Source: Chaenocephalus aceratus (Eukaryota; Chordata; Actinopteri; Perciformes; Channichthyidae). Taken from it: 64,000 nt of DNA. Under the pieces are notes generated by a model that saw nothing but the letters and a program-made list of their open reading frames with translations, made no database searches and was not told the origin of the DNA. Shown here one piece after another: positions 10,923-20,865 of this stretch; the stretch's first letter is position 1, and the number at the start of each line of letters is the position of its first letter. Both the position numbers and the translations under genes were made by a program. The DNA is taken from contig JAMFTG010000630.1 in assembly GCA_023974075.1 (NCBI GenBank), forward strand, positions 15,001-79,000, in the 5' to 3' direction.

Positions 10923-11580
10923 CACCCCAAGTGAAGGAGTTCAAGTATCTCGGGGTCTTGTTCTCGAGTGAGGGAACAATGGAGCGTGAGACGGGCCGGA
11001 GAATCGGAACAGCGGGACGCTTTACTGCAGTCGCTTTACTGCAGTCACTTTACTGCAGTCGCTTTACTGCACCGTCGTGACGGAAAGGGAGCTGAGCCAG
11101 AAGGCAAAGCTCTCTGTCTACCGGGCCATGTTCGTTCCTACCCTCACCTACGGTCATGAAGGATGGGTCGTGACCGAAAGAACGAGATCGCGGATACAAG
11201 CGGCCGAGATGGGTTTTCTCCGCAGGGTGGCTGGCGTCTCCCTTAGGGATAAGGTGAGAAGTTCGGTCATCAGGGAGGGACTCGGAGTTGAGCCGCTCCT
11301 CCTTCGCGTCGAAAGGAGCCAGTTGAGGTGGTTCGGGCACCTAGTTAGGATGCCACCTGGGCGCCTCCCTAGGGAGGTGTTCCAGGCACGTCCAGCTGGG
11401 AGGAGACCAAGGGGTAGACCTAGGACCAGGTGGAGGGACTATATCTCTTCTGGCCTGGGAGCGCCTTGGGACCCCCCAGTCAGAGCTGCTTGATGAGGGG
11501 AAAGGAACGTTTGGGGCTCTGCTGGAACTGATACCCCCGAGACCCGACCACGGATAAGAGGGAGAAGATGGATGGATGGA
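10923..11580 (+). mobile_element. RTE-clade LINE, 5'-truncated, with 12-bp target duplication
   Basis: TGATTCCATATT occurs at 10911-10922 and again at 11581-11592, directly bordering a LINE fragment that ends in a GGAT repeat (about 11566-11580). That makes the insertion boundaries exact. A local 14-bp unit (CTTTACTGCAGTCG and variants) is repeated about four times at 11022-11070 within the coding remnant. Confidence 0.92.
10931..11557 (+). pseudogene. RTE reverse transcriptase C-terminal region (broken)
   Basis: Bases 10931 onward read VKEFKYLGVLFSSEGTMERE then TGRRIGTA; after a frameshift near the 14-bp repeats the frame at 11077-11493 reads ERELSQKAKLSVYRAMFVPT, LTYGHEGWVVTERTRSRIQA, AEMGFLRRVAGVSLRDKVRS and GRRPRGRPRTRWRDYISSGL. 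These are the strongly conserved motifs after the RT domain in fish RTE-type LINEs ('YLG', 'LTYG.E.W', 'RR..G', 'GHL.RM', 'GRP..RW.D'). The end PPRPDHG and stop at 11555 lie in another frame. The endonuclease and RT catalytic regions are missing. The remnant is not functional but looks relatively young. Confidence 0.88.
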
Positions 11581-11592
11581 TGATTCCATATT

Positions 11593-12354
11593 TTTATCAA
11601 AGTTGTTGGTTAAAAGCAGAGTTTCCAAAACTAAAATCCAGTATCACGTATGTTTCTGAAATATTGTTCAAGTAATTATGAAAGTGTTTAAAACCCTTGA
11701 ATGTTGGTGCTTTCTTGACTTTTTTGTCAGCTACTTCCTGTTATTATCTCTTATGCTAACATTGATGCATACTGAGGTGCTTTGACTTCATCGATGCACT
11801 CAAAAGTATTGCTGTTTCCAATCAAATTTGGTTCATTTTGATAAAACGTGTGAATGCGTACACACACACACACACACACAACACACACACACTCCATCTC
11901 AATGTTAAACAGCAGCAGCAAGTAAAACATCACAAATGGTAAAACAAACTAAAATAATGCCATATTGTTCTTGTTCTTTGACTGTGTGCTAATGAAGACT
12001 CATCCGACTGATTTAAACACTGTTGTAGGCGGATATCTGTTGGGCAAACAGACAGAAAAGAGAGGCCCACTCACAGATAGAACAAGAAACAAGACAGAAT
12101 CAGGCGGTGGGAAACTTTGTGTGTATTTGCATAATCTGGTCTATGCAAAGAGTCGAGGGAGGAATAATAAAGTCGCCATCATCTGCCTACACACACTCGA
12201 GCCAAACCCATATGTGTGTGTGTGCAGTTTGCCATCAACATAGATGTTTGCATGTTCAATCGTACTCATGTTGTGTAGGCGTCAGACATTATGCATTTGA
12301 TTTAGCCACAGAACAAATAAAGCAGACTGACGATTGCACCCCTGAATATCCATT
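11593..12354. other. No gene recognised; contains (CA)n at 11861-11892
   Basis: A (CA)n tract with one break is the only feature. Reading frames here are short and unrecognised. Confidence 0.5.
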
Positions 12355-12356
12355 TA

Positions 12357-12981
12357 CCGTAATTTTCGGACTATAAGCCACGCCTTTTTCCCATTTTTCG
12401 ACCCTGCGGCTTATATAACGGTGCGGCTAATCTATGGATTTGTACAGCTAACGGCCACTAGGGGACCTCCTAAATCTATGGCTTTTACGGGTAAAATTAA
12501 CCACCTTTAACTCTATGGGCTCTATGGCCGGTCCGCGCCCGCCACCTTTAAGCGGCGGGCTCCAGCAGGAAAAGCTCTAGTCCGGAAAAGAGTGAGACAG
12601 GTAAAAAAAGTGGAACCGAGAGACAGAACGAGAGCAAGACAGACGGACATTACGAGAGCGAGACAGTTGTGCAAAGGAAGTTTTCATGCACAACCCCTTC
12701 GCTCAGTGGGAGGCGTGGATGACTAGCGGCGACAAATCATTCACCAAAACTGGTCGCATGCGAAAGCAACTTTCGCTCAAGTTTGCGAGTGGATCCTGAC
12801 GGCGTGGAGGAGTGTCAACACATCCACGATCACCAACGGGTCCGAAAGGCTGGACTGCTTACATAATTAGACATTAAAACACCTGCGGCTTATAGTCCAG
12901 TGCGGCTTATATATGTACACATCATTCAATTTAGCTGCTGCGGCTTATATTCAGGTGCGCCCTATAGTCCGAAAATTACGG
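12357..12981 (+). mobile_element. pogo/Tigger-like DNA transposon relic with TA duplication
   Basis: CCGTAATTTTCGGACTATAA at the left is the inverted complement of the right end (TATAGTCCGAAAATTACGG), and TA flanks both sides (12355-12356, 12982-12983), as expected of Tc1/mariner/pogo elements. A second inner set of GCGGCTTATA motifs is present near each end. A transposase C-terminal relic lies at 12704-12860. Confidence 0.85.
12704..12860 (+). pseudogene. pogo-type transposase, C-terminal relic
   Basis: Frame 12704 reads QWEAWMTSGDKSFTKTGRMR then KQLS; a frameshift leads into QVCEWILTAWRSVNTSTITN, and another gives RKAGLL. The order W-(x)-G-SFT-TGR-R...VC.WI..AW..V....I...F.KAG matches the end of DDE_1 (pogo/Tigger) transposases from general knowledge. 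Upstream coding sequence, including the DDE residues, is lost. Two frameshifts within 160 bases. Confidence 0.75.
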
Positions 12982-13326
12982 TACTTTTAATTACTAGTTT
13001 AATTCAGATTAATCAAAATGGAAGGTCTTCTGTTAATCGCTCTGAGATGCAAAGCTAAACCATTGTCGGATGCAGTGTCGGAAACTAATAAGTACTTTCA
13101 CCCAAGTACACGTTTGAGGTACTTGTACTTTAAGTATTTCATTTCATGCTACTTCATCCTTCGACTGAAGTACATTTTGGATGGCAATATTGTCCTTTTT
13201 ACTCCAGCATTATATTCTCACAGATTCCGATAATGAGACTAAACTATGATGAATTCCTGGATGTAAAATATCTAGCTGCAGTTTATACAAATAAATCACA
13301 TTTGCTCCAGCTTTGTTGAACACATG

Positions 13327-13369
13327 AACAACACTGGCCCCCCCTGGCCCCCCCCTAGAATCGCCCCTG
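13327..13369 (+). mobile_element. 43-bp hAT vestige with perfect 8-bp target duplication
   Basis: AACACATG at 13319-13326 and 13370-13377 flanks a C-rich remnant that ends CCCCTAGAATCGCCCCTG, the inverted form of a hAT CAGGGGCGATTC terminus. Nearly all of the element has been deleted. Confidence 0.65.
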
Positions 13370-13636
13370 AACACATGAAGGCATCAATAATCATAATCCA
13401 GTAAATCATATGTGTGATTCTGAAAAGGGTCGATTACAAGTATGTTTACTTTGGATCTGACAGCAACATGTTTGTACTTTTACTTAACTAAGTGTCACGA
13501 TTCTTGTGTTGTGTCACGTGTTTAGTTGTGTGTGTCTGGTCGTGGGTGTGTTGCTGTTCTCCCTGTCATGTTTTCCTCCCTGTGTATTGTCTGGTCTTTC
13601 TCCCTGTGTTTTCCTGTCTGTCGTTAGTTTCCCTGG

Positions 13637-13637
<1 letters not shown>

Positions 13638-13704
<67 letters not shown>

Positions 13705-14357
13705 GCCCAATATCACAAATATTACATTTGTCTCAGTGGACTTCACAGTTTGTACAGAATATCAGTATGACAATACGACACCCTCTGTCCTCAGACCCTC
13801 TGTCCTCAGACCCTCTGTCCTTAGACCCTCTGTCCTCAGACCCTCTGTCCTCAGACCCTCTGTCCTCAGACCCTCTGTCCTTAGACCCTCTGTCCTCAGA
13901 CCCTCTGTCCTCAGACCCTCTGTCCTTAGACCCTCTGTCCTTAGACCCTCTGTCCTCAGACCCTCTGTCCTCAGACCCTCTGTCCTTAGACCCTCTGTCC
14001 TCATACCCTCTGTCCTCAGACCCTCTGTCCTTAGACCCTCTGTCCTCAGACCCTCTGTCCTTAGACCCTCTGTCCTCAGACCCTCTGTCCTTAGACCCTC
14101 TGTCCTCATACCCTCTGTCCTCAGACCCTCTGTCCTTAGACCCTCTGTCCTCAGACCCTCTGTCCTTAGACCCTCTGTCCTTAGACCCTCACATCGTACA
14201 AGGAATAACTTCCGAAGAAACCCCACAGTTTAAGGGAACATGGAAGAAACCTCAGGGAGAGCAGCAGAGGAGGGATCCCTCTCCCAGGACGGACAGACTG
14301 CAATAGATGCCGTGTGTAAATCCAAGAGATAATACATTTGCAACATAGGTAGACCAA
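13638..14357 (-). mobile_element. LINE 3' fragment with GATT tail and an expanded minisatellite
   Basis: Read on the minus strand it ends TTGTGATATTGGGCTATAAA, TAAAGATT and (GATT)n at 13638-13693, a standard fish LINE 3' terminus. TTCCCTGGT on the left and TTCCTGGT on the right are the likely target duplication in the LTR. The middle is replaced by about 27 copies of a 15-bp unit. The opposite flank (ACCTCAGGGAGAGCAGCAGA, GGAGGGATCCCTCTCCCAGG) belongs to the same LINE tail. Confidence 0.75.
13781..14190. repeat. 15-bp minisatellite, about 27 units
   Basis: The unit is CCCTCTGTCCTCAGA, with a C/T variant in the TCAGA/TTAGA position and two CATAC variants. Because 15 is a multiple of three and the unit has no in-frame stop in several frames, it creates long artificial ORFs on both strands. 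Confidence 0.97.
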
Positions 14358-14797
14358 ATGTTCCTGGTGTGTCTAATTGTGTTCACCTGTTTCCCTTCTG
14401 TGTCTCCTGTGCTCACCAGCGTCAGCCCCGCCCCTGATTGTCCCCACCTGTGTCTTGTTATCCTGTGTTTAAATGTCCCTGTCTCCCAGTGTTCAGTGTC
14501 AGGTCGTCTTGCCTTGGTCAGGTCTATGCTCTCTGTGTTCTTGTAAAAGTGTTGATCCTCACTACGTGAGCGCTTTCATTTTGTTCTCCATTTTTGTCAT
14601 CTCAATCTGAGATTAGTTGGTGACCTTTTTTTTGTTCATCGTGTTTTTGTTTGTTTGGAAACAATAAAGTATCTTACTAATACTTTACCTCTGTCTCCCG
14701 GGTCGTGCAATTGGATCCTACCTCCTAAGTGCCTGAGTTCGTAACAGTAAGATTCTTTAAACAGACTTGTTCTTACAACTAGTATTTCTACTTTCAC

Positions 14798-15179
14798 TTA
14801 AAGGTGTGGTCGGTAAGTTTGAGAAACCGGCTCGAGATACACTTTTTGTTATACTCCATGGAATGCTCTTAACGTCCCGACAGCCATGAATATCTGAAGT
14901 GCTTTGACAACAAATCCATAAATAATTTCCTCTGTGGAAGCCGTGGCGCTGTAAAAAGCACGACCAATCATCTGAGCCGCTAAAGTAACTGGATGGCCTA
15001 CCTGCCTGTCAGCCTTCCATCGGGGCACAAACTTATCTCGTGCCCTCATTGGTCATGTGCGCGTTCGTGTGTGTCGGGGGAGGGGCTCTGTGAGGAAGTG
15101 GCAGTTTTTCTCCGGCTGTGTATTTTCAAATCCTAACGCACTCGAGCTGGTTTCTCCAAATGACCCACCCCACCTTTAA
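14798..15179 (+). mobile_element. TTAA-flanked MITE, copy 1
   Basis: TTAAAGGTGTGGTCGGTAAG at the left pairs in inverted orientation with the CCCACCCCACCTTTAA end at 15179; inner ends share AAACCGGCTCGAG / CTCGAGCTGGTTT. TTAA borders on both sides suggest a TTAA-specific transposase (piggyBac or Kolobok class). The same element, inverted, lies at 56537-56916. Confidence 0.85.
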
Positions 15180-15399
15180 GAAATCGCTGTTCTTCCACCA
15201 CTGGTCAAGTGTGAGGCTTAATATAATAATAATCGATGTTTGGGAACAATAGATATTCGTAGAGGAACACTGATGTACATTTTAGGAGCAAACCAAAGAC
15301 CACCTTTTTAAATGTTGCTTTTAATGGATATGTGTTTTCTTCTAATTGTTTTTTTCTTGTCTTTGTCAGTCTTGTGTTTATTGACTTGTGTTGTTTAAG

Positions 15400-15532
15400 T
15401 GTTTCATTGATCACAAATGTATGTGTTATTGATTACCTGGGAAGGTGGGGTAGTTATTTTGCGGTTTTAGTTGTTGGTTTGTGAAGCACTTTGTGTATGA
15501 AAAGGGCTATATAATTAAAGATTGATTGATTC
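15400..15532 (+). mobile_element. LINE 3' tail ending in GATT repeats
   Basis: GTGAAGCACTTTGTGTATGA then AAAGGGCTATATAATTAAAG and GATTGATTGATT is a LINE 3' terminus. The upstream limit is a guess. Confidence 0.5.
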
Positions 15533-15817
15533 ATAACGCGGGTAGTGTTCTGGGGATGTGAGCAAAGTAAAGCTGCGTGTGTAGTCTGAAGTGTGCACTG
15601 TGACACATTGTTAATACAAAGCAACTGTCCTTTAGTTTTAAGCCGAGATTGAGGTTAAAAAAACAAGCACTCATCAGAAAGCCTCGGTCAAACTCTCCCA
15701 CAATGCATCAGGCCTTTAGGTGTGTGTCAGAAGTGATCACACAGATCCTGAACCGGATGATTTTTAGTTGGGAAGCCGGCATAAATAAATCGAGATTAGA
15801 AGATTTGGCCATAGTCT
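15533..15817. other. No gene recognised
   Basis: No recognisable element or gene. Confidence 0.4.
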
Positions 15818-15881
15818 TTTTTAAACACGAGTATCTGTACTTCTACTTGAGGAAAGGATGTGTGTACTTTTGCCATCTCTG
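15818..15881 (+). mobile_element. 3'-end fragment of the 37-bp satellite hAT family
   Basis: TAAACACGAGTATCTGTACT through TACTTTTGCCATCTCTG matches the right end of 49914-52621 and of 8650-8866; the rest is missing. Confidence 0.7.
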
Positions 15882-16364
15882 CTAATGTGGCGCTATAAGA
15901 GGAAGGCTCATGAAAGAAGAGACACAGTTGAGAGAGATTTGAATGTTACATGAGCTGTTGCAATGTTTATCTTATAGCCTGAGATGAAGATAAAGTCCTG
16001 GCCTTGTTTCTGGAGTTCAGCTCACTTGCTTGCTCTTTAATTCGGATGTCTTATTCTGCAGCCCGAGGTGGAGCGGATGCTGCAATCCTTTGAAATCGCC
16101 CGAAAGAGGGGAATGAAGCGATATCATTGGCTCGTTGGAGTGCAGGAAGCTTATGGTTTCAGTTTATCAGGCGACAACCCGCTCTGCTTCTCTGACAGGC
16201 GAAACACTCACGAGAGCTTTTCACATGATTGTATAATCTGACTTGTCCGTACCGTGACCTTAACAACTATATACATATACTTACTTTGAACTGTATCTCA
16301 ATTTAAAAAACTCTATCCGAATATATAATGCTATTCATAGCCCCACATCTGGTGTGAGGATGCA
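15882..16364. other. No element recognised; holds an exon-like ORF at 16062-16241
   Basis: A pyrimidine-rich run ending in CTGCAG (16056-16061) precedes 59 open codons and a TGA at 16239-16241. I do not recognise the peptide; see findings. Confidence 0.3.
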
Positions 16365-18262
16365 TTACAAAGACCCTATTATGCTTTTTTGGGGTCCCCC
16401 CCCCCTCTGAAATGCCTCTATTGGACTTTACTTCCAGAACATAGTGACATCACTATACACTCACTCTTCTATTGGCTAGCGCTCCAACACATTGTACGTG
16501 ATAGGCTAAGGGGACATCTCTAAGCATGTTGACCAATCACAGCGGAGCCGGCCAGCTAACCAATCAGAGCAGACTGGGCTCTGGTTCCAGACAGAGGGTG
16601 AAAAGAGGTGCTGCAGCACAGACAGTATGAGAAAAATAAAGAGCTTTTTGAACATTAAAGCATGGAGACATGTAGAGACACTACATACTGATATACACCT
16701 GAACATCAGCTGGAGAGGACTCTTTAAAGTAGAGACACTACATACTGATATACACCTGCACATCAGCAGGAGAGGACTCTTTAAAGTAGAGACACTACAT
16801 ACTGATATACACCTGAACATCAGCAGGAGAGGGACTCTTTAAAGTAGAGACACTACATACTGATATACACCTGCACATCAGCAGAGAGGACTCTTTAAAG
16901 TAGAGACACTACATACTGATATACACCTGAACACCAGCAGGAGAGGACTCTTTAAAGTAGAGACACTACATACTGATATACACCTGAACATCAGTAGGAG
17001 AGGACTCTTTAAAGTAGAGACACTACATACTGATATACACCTGCACATCAGCAGGAGAGGACTCTTTAAAGTAGAGACACTACATACTGATATACACCTG
17101 AACATCAGCAGGAGAGGACTCTTTAAAGTAGAGACACTACATACTGATATACACCTGCACATCAGCAGGAGAGGACTCTTTAAAGTAGAGACACTAAGTA
17201 CTGATATACACCTAAACATCAGCAGGAGAGGACTCTTTAAAGTAGAGACACTACATACTGATATACACCTGAACATCAGCAGGAGAGGACTCTTTAAAGT
17301 AGAGACACTACATACTGATATACACCTGAACACCAGCAGGAGAGGACTCTTTAAAGTAGAGACACTACATACTGATATACACCTGAACATCAGCAGGAGA
17401 GGACTCTTTAAAGTAGAGACACTACATACTGATATACACCTGAACATCAGCAGGAGAGGACTCTTTAAAGTAGAGACACTACATACTGATATACACCTGA
17501 ACACCAGCAGGAGAGGACTCTTTAAAGTAGAGACACTACATACTGATATACACCTGCACATCAGCAGGAGAGGACTCTTTAAAGTAGATACACTACATAC
17601 TGATATACACCTGAACATCAGCAGGAGAGGACTCTTTAAAGTAGAGACACTACATACTGATATACACCTGCACATCAGCAGGAGAGGACTCTTTAAAGTA
17701 GAGACACTACATACTGATATACACCTGAACACCAGCAGGAGAGGACTCTTTAAAGTAGAGACACTACATACTGATATACACCTGAAACATCAGTAGGAGA
17801 GGACTCTTTAAAGTAGAGACACTACATACTGATATACACCTGCACATCAGCAGGAGAGGACTCTTTAAAGTAGAGACACTACATACTGATATAACACCTG
17901 AACATCAGCAGGAGAGGACTCTTTAAAGTAGAGACACTACATACTGATATACACCTGAACACCAGCAGGAGAGGACTCTTTAAAGTAGAGACACTACATA
18001 CTGATATACACCTGAACATCAGTAGGAGAGGACTCTTTAAAGTAGAGACACTACATACTGATATACACATGCACATCAGCAGGAGAGGGACTCTTTAAAG
18101 TAGAGACACTACATACTGATATACACCTGAACATCAGCAGGAGAGGACTCTTTAAAGTAGAGACACTACATACTGATATACAACCTGAACATCAGCAGGA
18201 GAGGACTCTTTAAAGTAGAGACACTACATACTGATATACACCTGAAACATGAATAATTTTTT
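16365..18262 (+). mobile_element. TTAA-family element 1, with 57-bp satellite array
   Basis: The head reads ACCCTATTATGCTTTTTTGG, followed by the family body (TTCTATTGGCTAGCGCTCCA, GCCGGCCAGCTAACCAATCA, AAAGAGCTTTTTGAACATTA). The satellite starts straight after GGAGACATG. The right end is eroded (CACCTGAAACATGAATAAT). No coding capacity. Confidence 0.8.
16673..18246 (+). repeat. 57-bp minisatellite, array 1, about 27.5 units
   Basis: The unit contains GAGAGGACTCTTTAAAGTAG, AGACACTACATACTGATATA and CACCTGAACATCAGCAG. Variants (AACACCAGC, AACATCAGT, CACATCAGC, AACATCAGC) recur as an ordered block of four units at about 16930, 17728 and 17957. The unit is 19 codons long, so the minus strand is open for up to 284 codons; this is not a gene. 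Confidence 0.97.
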
Positions 18263-18740
18263 ATCGAGGTTAAGGATTGGTCGATACAGATTGCATATTA
18301 AATCTTTACCGAGTCTCAATAAATCCACCATGCATACCAGTCTTGGTGAGAGCAGCAGTGGAGGTTGTTTCTGTATAGATTAATTAAATGTAAAGTCAAT
18401 ATTTAAGCATATTTCTGCACAATTCATTTTGGGTTGTCACACTGCCTCACAGTACCAGTGTCTCCTATAGCTAAGTGGTCCATGGATTGGTTTTGGGCGA
18501 AGATGATATCCTCCGGGCTGCACATTCAAATACTGTGTGTTCATAAATAGACAGTGTGTATTTCCAGCGTCATTGAAATCAGGTTGTTTTCTACGCGCCT
18601 TGTTCCTTATCCGGTCAGCAGACTCCAACCGGTCATGTGTTGTGGTGTGTGTTTAAAAGCTCACACGTGTCCACATGGGGGAGTGTGAAGGCTGCTGAGC
18701 TGTGTGAGGCCTATGTGTGCGATTCAACCTTTTTAACATG
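18263..18740. other. No gene recognised
   Basis: Unassigned DNA between the satellite and the CT tract. Confidence 0.4.
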
Positions 18741-18741
18741 C

Positions 18742-18792
<51 letters not shown>

Positions 18793-18810
18793 TCTCTCTC
18801 CCCCCCTCCC

Positions 18811-18849
<39 letters not shown>
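18741..18849. repeat. (CT)n tract, about 109 bp
   Basis: Nearly pure polypyrimidine with a few CC interruptions in the middle. Confidence 0.97.
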
Positions 18850-18852
<3 letters not shown>

Positions 18853-18938
18853 CCCCTCTCTTCCTCTTTAATCATGTGCACAGATCAGCAGCGGAGGGAA
18901 AAGGGGATGCAGACATAAGCAGGGTCATTCCTCAGGCG

Positions 18939-18940
<2 letters not shown>

Positions 18941-18983
<43 letters not shown>

Positions 18984-18996
18984 CACACACACACAC
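18941..18996. repeat. (CA)n microsatellite
   Basis: CA repeats with one CG interruption. A shorter CA run follows at about 19079-19099. Confidence 0.95.
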
Positions 18997-19173
18997 GCCG
19001 GCGAGCACACTTGCAGATACATATAGATACACAAATTACAATGTTCTATCACCTGCATGTACACACATACGTGTAAACAAACACACACACACACACACAA
19101 ACAAACAGAGAAATCCCAAACCACAGTCGGGTCAGTGGTCTCGTCTACAACAGCAGGGTAAATAATGTTGTTC

Positions 19174-19175
<2 letters not shown>

Positions 19176-19243
<68 letters not shown>
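19176..19243. repeat. (GT)n microsatellite
   Basis: Perfect GT run abutting the palindromic element. Confidence 0.97.
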
Positions 19244-19244
<1 letters not shown>

Positions 19245-19439
19245 TCTAGCATTGCTATACTTGTGGGGACCTAAATCTGTTTACATAGTCACGTGTGGGG
19301 ACTCGTCTCCCTTATGGGGACAAAATGGAGGTCCCCATAAGGGGGATCATTAATTTTAGGGTGAAGACTTGTTTAGGGTTAGGCATGTGTTGGTTATGGT
19401 TAAGGTCAATGTAATGTCCCCTGAAGTGCTGTATACATG

Positions 19440-19440
<1 letters not shown>
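19244..19440 (+). repeat. Palindromic (CA)n-bordered element, copy A
   Basis: The core is a perfect 13-bp inverted repeat CCCTTATGGGGAC (19309-19321) and GTCCCCATAAGGG (19331-19343) with a 9-base loop. Around it are CTTGTGGGGACCTAAATCTG, TTAGGGTTAGGCATGTGTTG and AATGTCCCCTGAAGTGCTGT. GT repeats touch both ends. Four relatives lie at 20704, 35725, 44366 and 48575. Confidence 0.85.

Positions 19441-19491
<51 letters not shown>
19441..19491. repeat. (GT)n microsatellite
   Basis: GT run on the right side of the palindromic element. Confidence 0.97.
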
Positions 19492-19493
<2 letters not shown>

Positions 19494-20109
19494 CCCTAAA
19501 AGAGAGTGTTAAGCGACCGCCTTCAGCTACAAAACAAAACTACACACACTGTAACACTTACTTCTACCCCAGCAGTCCCAGGGCAACATGACACGTTATG
19601 ATGTCGTGCTGCTCTCGTATCCACTCGGCAGTATGCAGGTACTAATCCCAGTGTCTCCGCCCGCATCAATGTCAGTCTGACCCAGAAAGAACAACAACAC
19701 ATCTATCCGGACCTGCTCCTCCACGCAAACCGCGGAGAGATTAACGGCACAGCGAACCCCCCTGCGGTGTAAACGACTCTCGCTTGCAGCTTCACAACGC
19801 ACACAAAGTACGAGAGAGGTTTGTTTATGTAAATATAATAAAGATAAATACACGCCCACATTCTCTGCACCGATTCCAAAGGTTAGCATATTAAACGGTG
19901 GGACTTAAACTGGAATTACGCGCCCGCAAAGATGAATGGTAATGCCACGGCACACTTAGAGAGGTGTGTTATGGGTAATCATAGGGCGTGGAAGCTCAAA
20001 GAGAAGCTATCATGTCGAGTGCATGTCAATCAAGATCTGTAGTGCGGACGTTAACTGTAATTACTGTAATTGAGTTCTTTTTTTGTAGTATTTCCATGTT
20101 TCTGTCAGT
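19492..20109. other. No gene recognised
   Basis: Mixed DNA without known repeats; a 97-codon minus ORF here (19596-19889) has no recognisable feature. Confidence 0.4.
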
Positions 20110-20530
20110 TTCTCTATGTTCTCCACTACTTTTCGGAGCGGCATAATGTACTTTTTACTCCTACTAAATGTATTTGATTGACTATGAAGACTCAGATTCA
20201 TATTATTAAAGGCAAGGAAACACCGTCATGATTCTGTGTAAAAATGTTCAAGCTATCGGAGATATAAGTTAAAGTGAAAAAGCTCCTTCTTTTCCGGGTG
20301 GAACATTAAAGTGTACGTACATGTGATGCAAAATGCTCTGAGCCTCGTGAAAGTATATTTTGATGCGAACACATTTGTACTTTAGATTGACCTCAAATGT
20401 TAAAGGCTTTTTGGGTTTTCCCTTTTCTGTAGGTTTTTGTGCGTGTGCCTCAAAATGAGCCCAATAGGGCCATTTTGCTTTACTTGTATCATAGCACTTC
20501 TACTTTTTAGTGCTGGTAGTTTAATCACTT
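20110..20530 (+). mobile_element. Fragment of the CAGTGGTGGAA hAT-type family, with a small TTAA-family relic
   Basis: CTCCACTACTTTTCGGAG, TGTACTTTTTACTCCTACTA and AGTATATTTTGATGCGAACA follow the internal order of the element at 13073-15203. At about 20403-20475 TTAAAGGCTTTTTGGGTTTT through CAAAATGAGCCCAATAGGGC is an internally deleted copy of the TTAA family that carries the 57-bp satellite. Confidence 0.5.
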
Positions 20531-20684
20531 ATTTGTCTAAAATACTAAATAATATCAAACAATAATTTTAGCGATTTAAGTCCAGTCTATTTTGCCGGTT
20601 TCCCTCTCCCGGAATAGACCTCCGCTCAACGGGGTCTAATCGCCAAACACTATTACATTCATCCGTGTATTCTTCTCAATAAAT

Positions 20685-20703
20685 ACACACACACACACAC
20701 ACA
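20685..20703. repeat. (CA)n microsatellite
   Basis: Short CA run next to the palindromic element copy B. Confidence 0.9.
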
Positions 20704-20800
20704 CCAAAATGGACCTCCATTTTGTACCCATAAGGGAAGCCAGTCCCCACACGTAACTATGTGAACAGATTTAGGTCCCCACAAGTATAGTAATGCAAGA
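20704..20800 (-). repeat. Palindromic (CA)n-bordered element, copy B (half)
   Basis: Minus-strand half copy: it runs from the palindrome (TTTTGTACCCATAAGGGA, one arm mutated) to CCCCACAAGTATAGTAATGC. The telomere-like half is missing, and CA repeats replace it directly. Confidence 0.75.
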
Positions 20801-20805
20801 CCACA

Positions 20806-20862
<57 letters not shown>
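20801..20862. repeat. (CA)n microsatellite
   Basis: CA run with one ACC slip. Confidence 0.97.

Positions 20863-20865
<3 letters not shown>

Larger units (their letters stand above)
13493..14746 (+). mobile_element. Solo LTR interrupted by a LINE tail
   Basis: It begins TGTCACGA and ends TCGTAACA, an imperfect TG...CA inverted pair, with CTAAG and GTAAG flanks (4 of 5). A polyadenylation signal (ACAATAAAGTATC) lies near 14660-14672. The LTR is split by an inserted minus-strand LINE fragment (13638-14357). No internal retroelement genes or second LTR are present. It is likely a Ty3/gypsy-type LTR, but without a primer site the superfamily cannot be fixed. Confidence 0.7.
13073..15203 (+). mobile_element. 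hAT-type element (CAGTGGTGGAA ends) broken by nested insertions
   Basis: The left end CAGTGTCGGAAACTAATAAG and right end TTCTTCCACCACTG (15190-15203) fit CAG...CTG inverted termini. Inside is the characteristic run of AGTACTT/ACTTTTACTT motifs (GAGGTACTTGTACTTTAAGT, TTTTACTCCAGCATTATATT). Flanking octamers GTCGGATG and GTCAAGTG agree at 5 of 8. Removing the solo LTR (13493-14746) and the TTAA MITE (14798-15179) leaves a continuous element. Fragments of the same family lie at 20110-20530 and 22120-22195. Confidence 0.65.

Noticed and set aside
13506..14306. 266-codon ORF and companions with SDPLS or LRPSV repeats
   Set aside because: 15-bp minisatellite within a LINE tail.
13493..14746. Complete LTR retrotransposon
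   Set aside because: Only one LTR with flanking duplication is present; no gag-pol sequence and no second LTR, so it is a solo LTR.
16878..17732. 284-codon minus-strand ORF
   Set aside because: Same satellite, array 1; no start context, no non-repeat sequence.
16673..18246. CRISPR-like regular array
   Set aside because: Head-to-tail 57-bp units with no unique spacers, in a transposon in eukaryotic DNA; the same holds for the 37-bp and 27-bp arrays.
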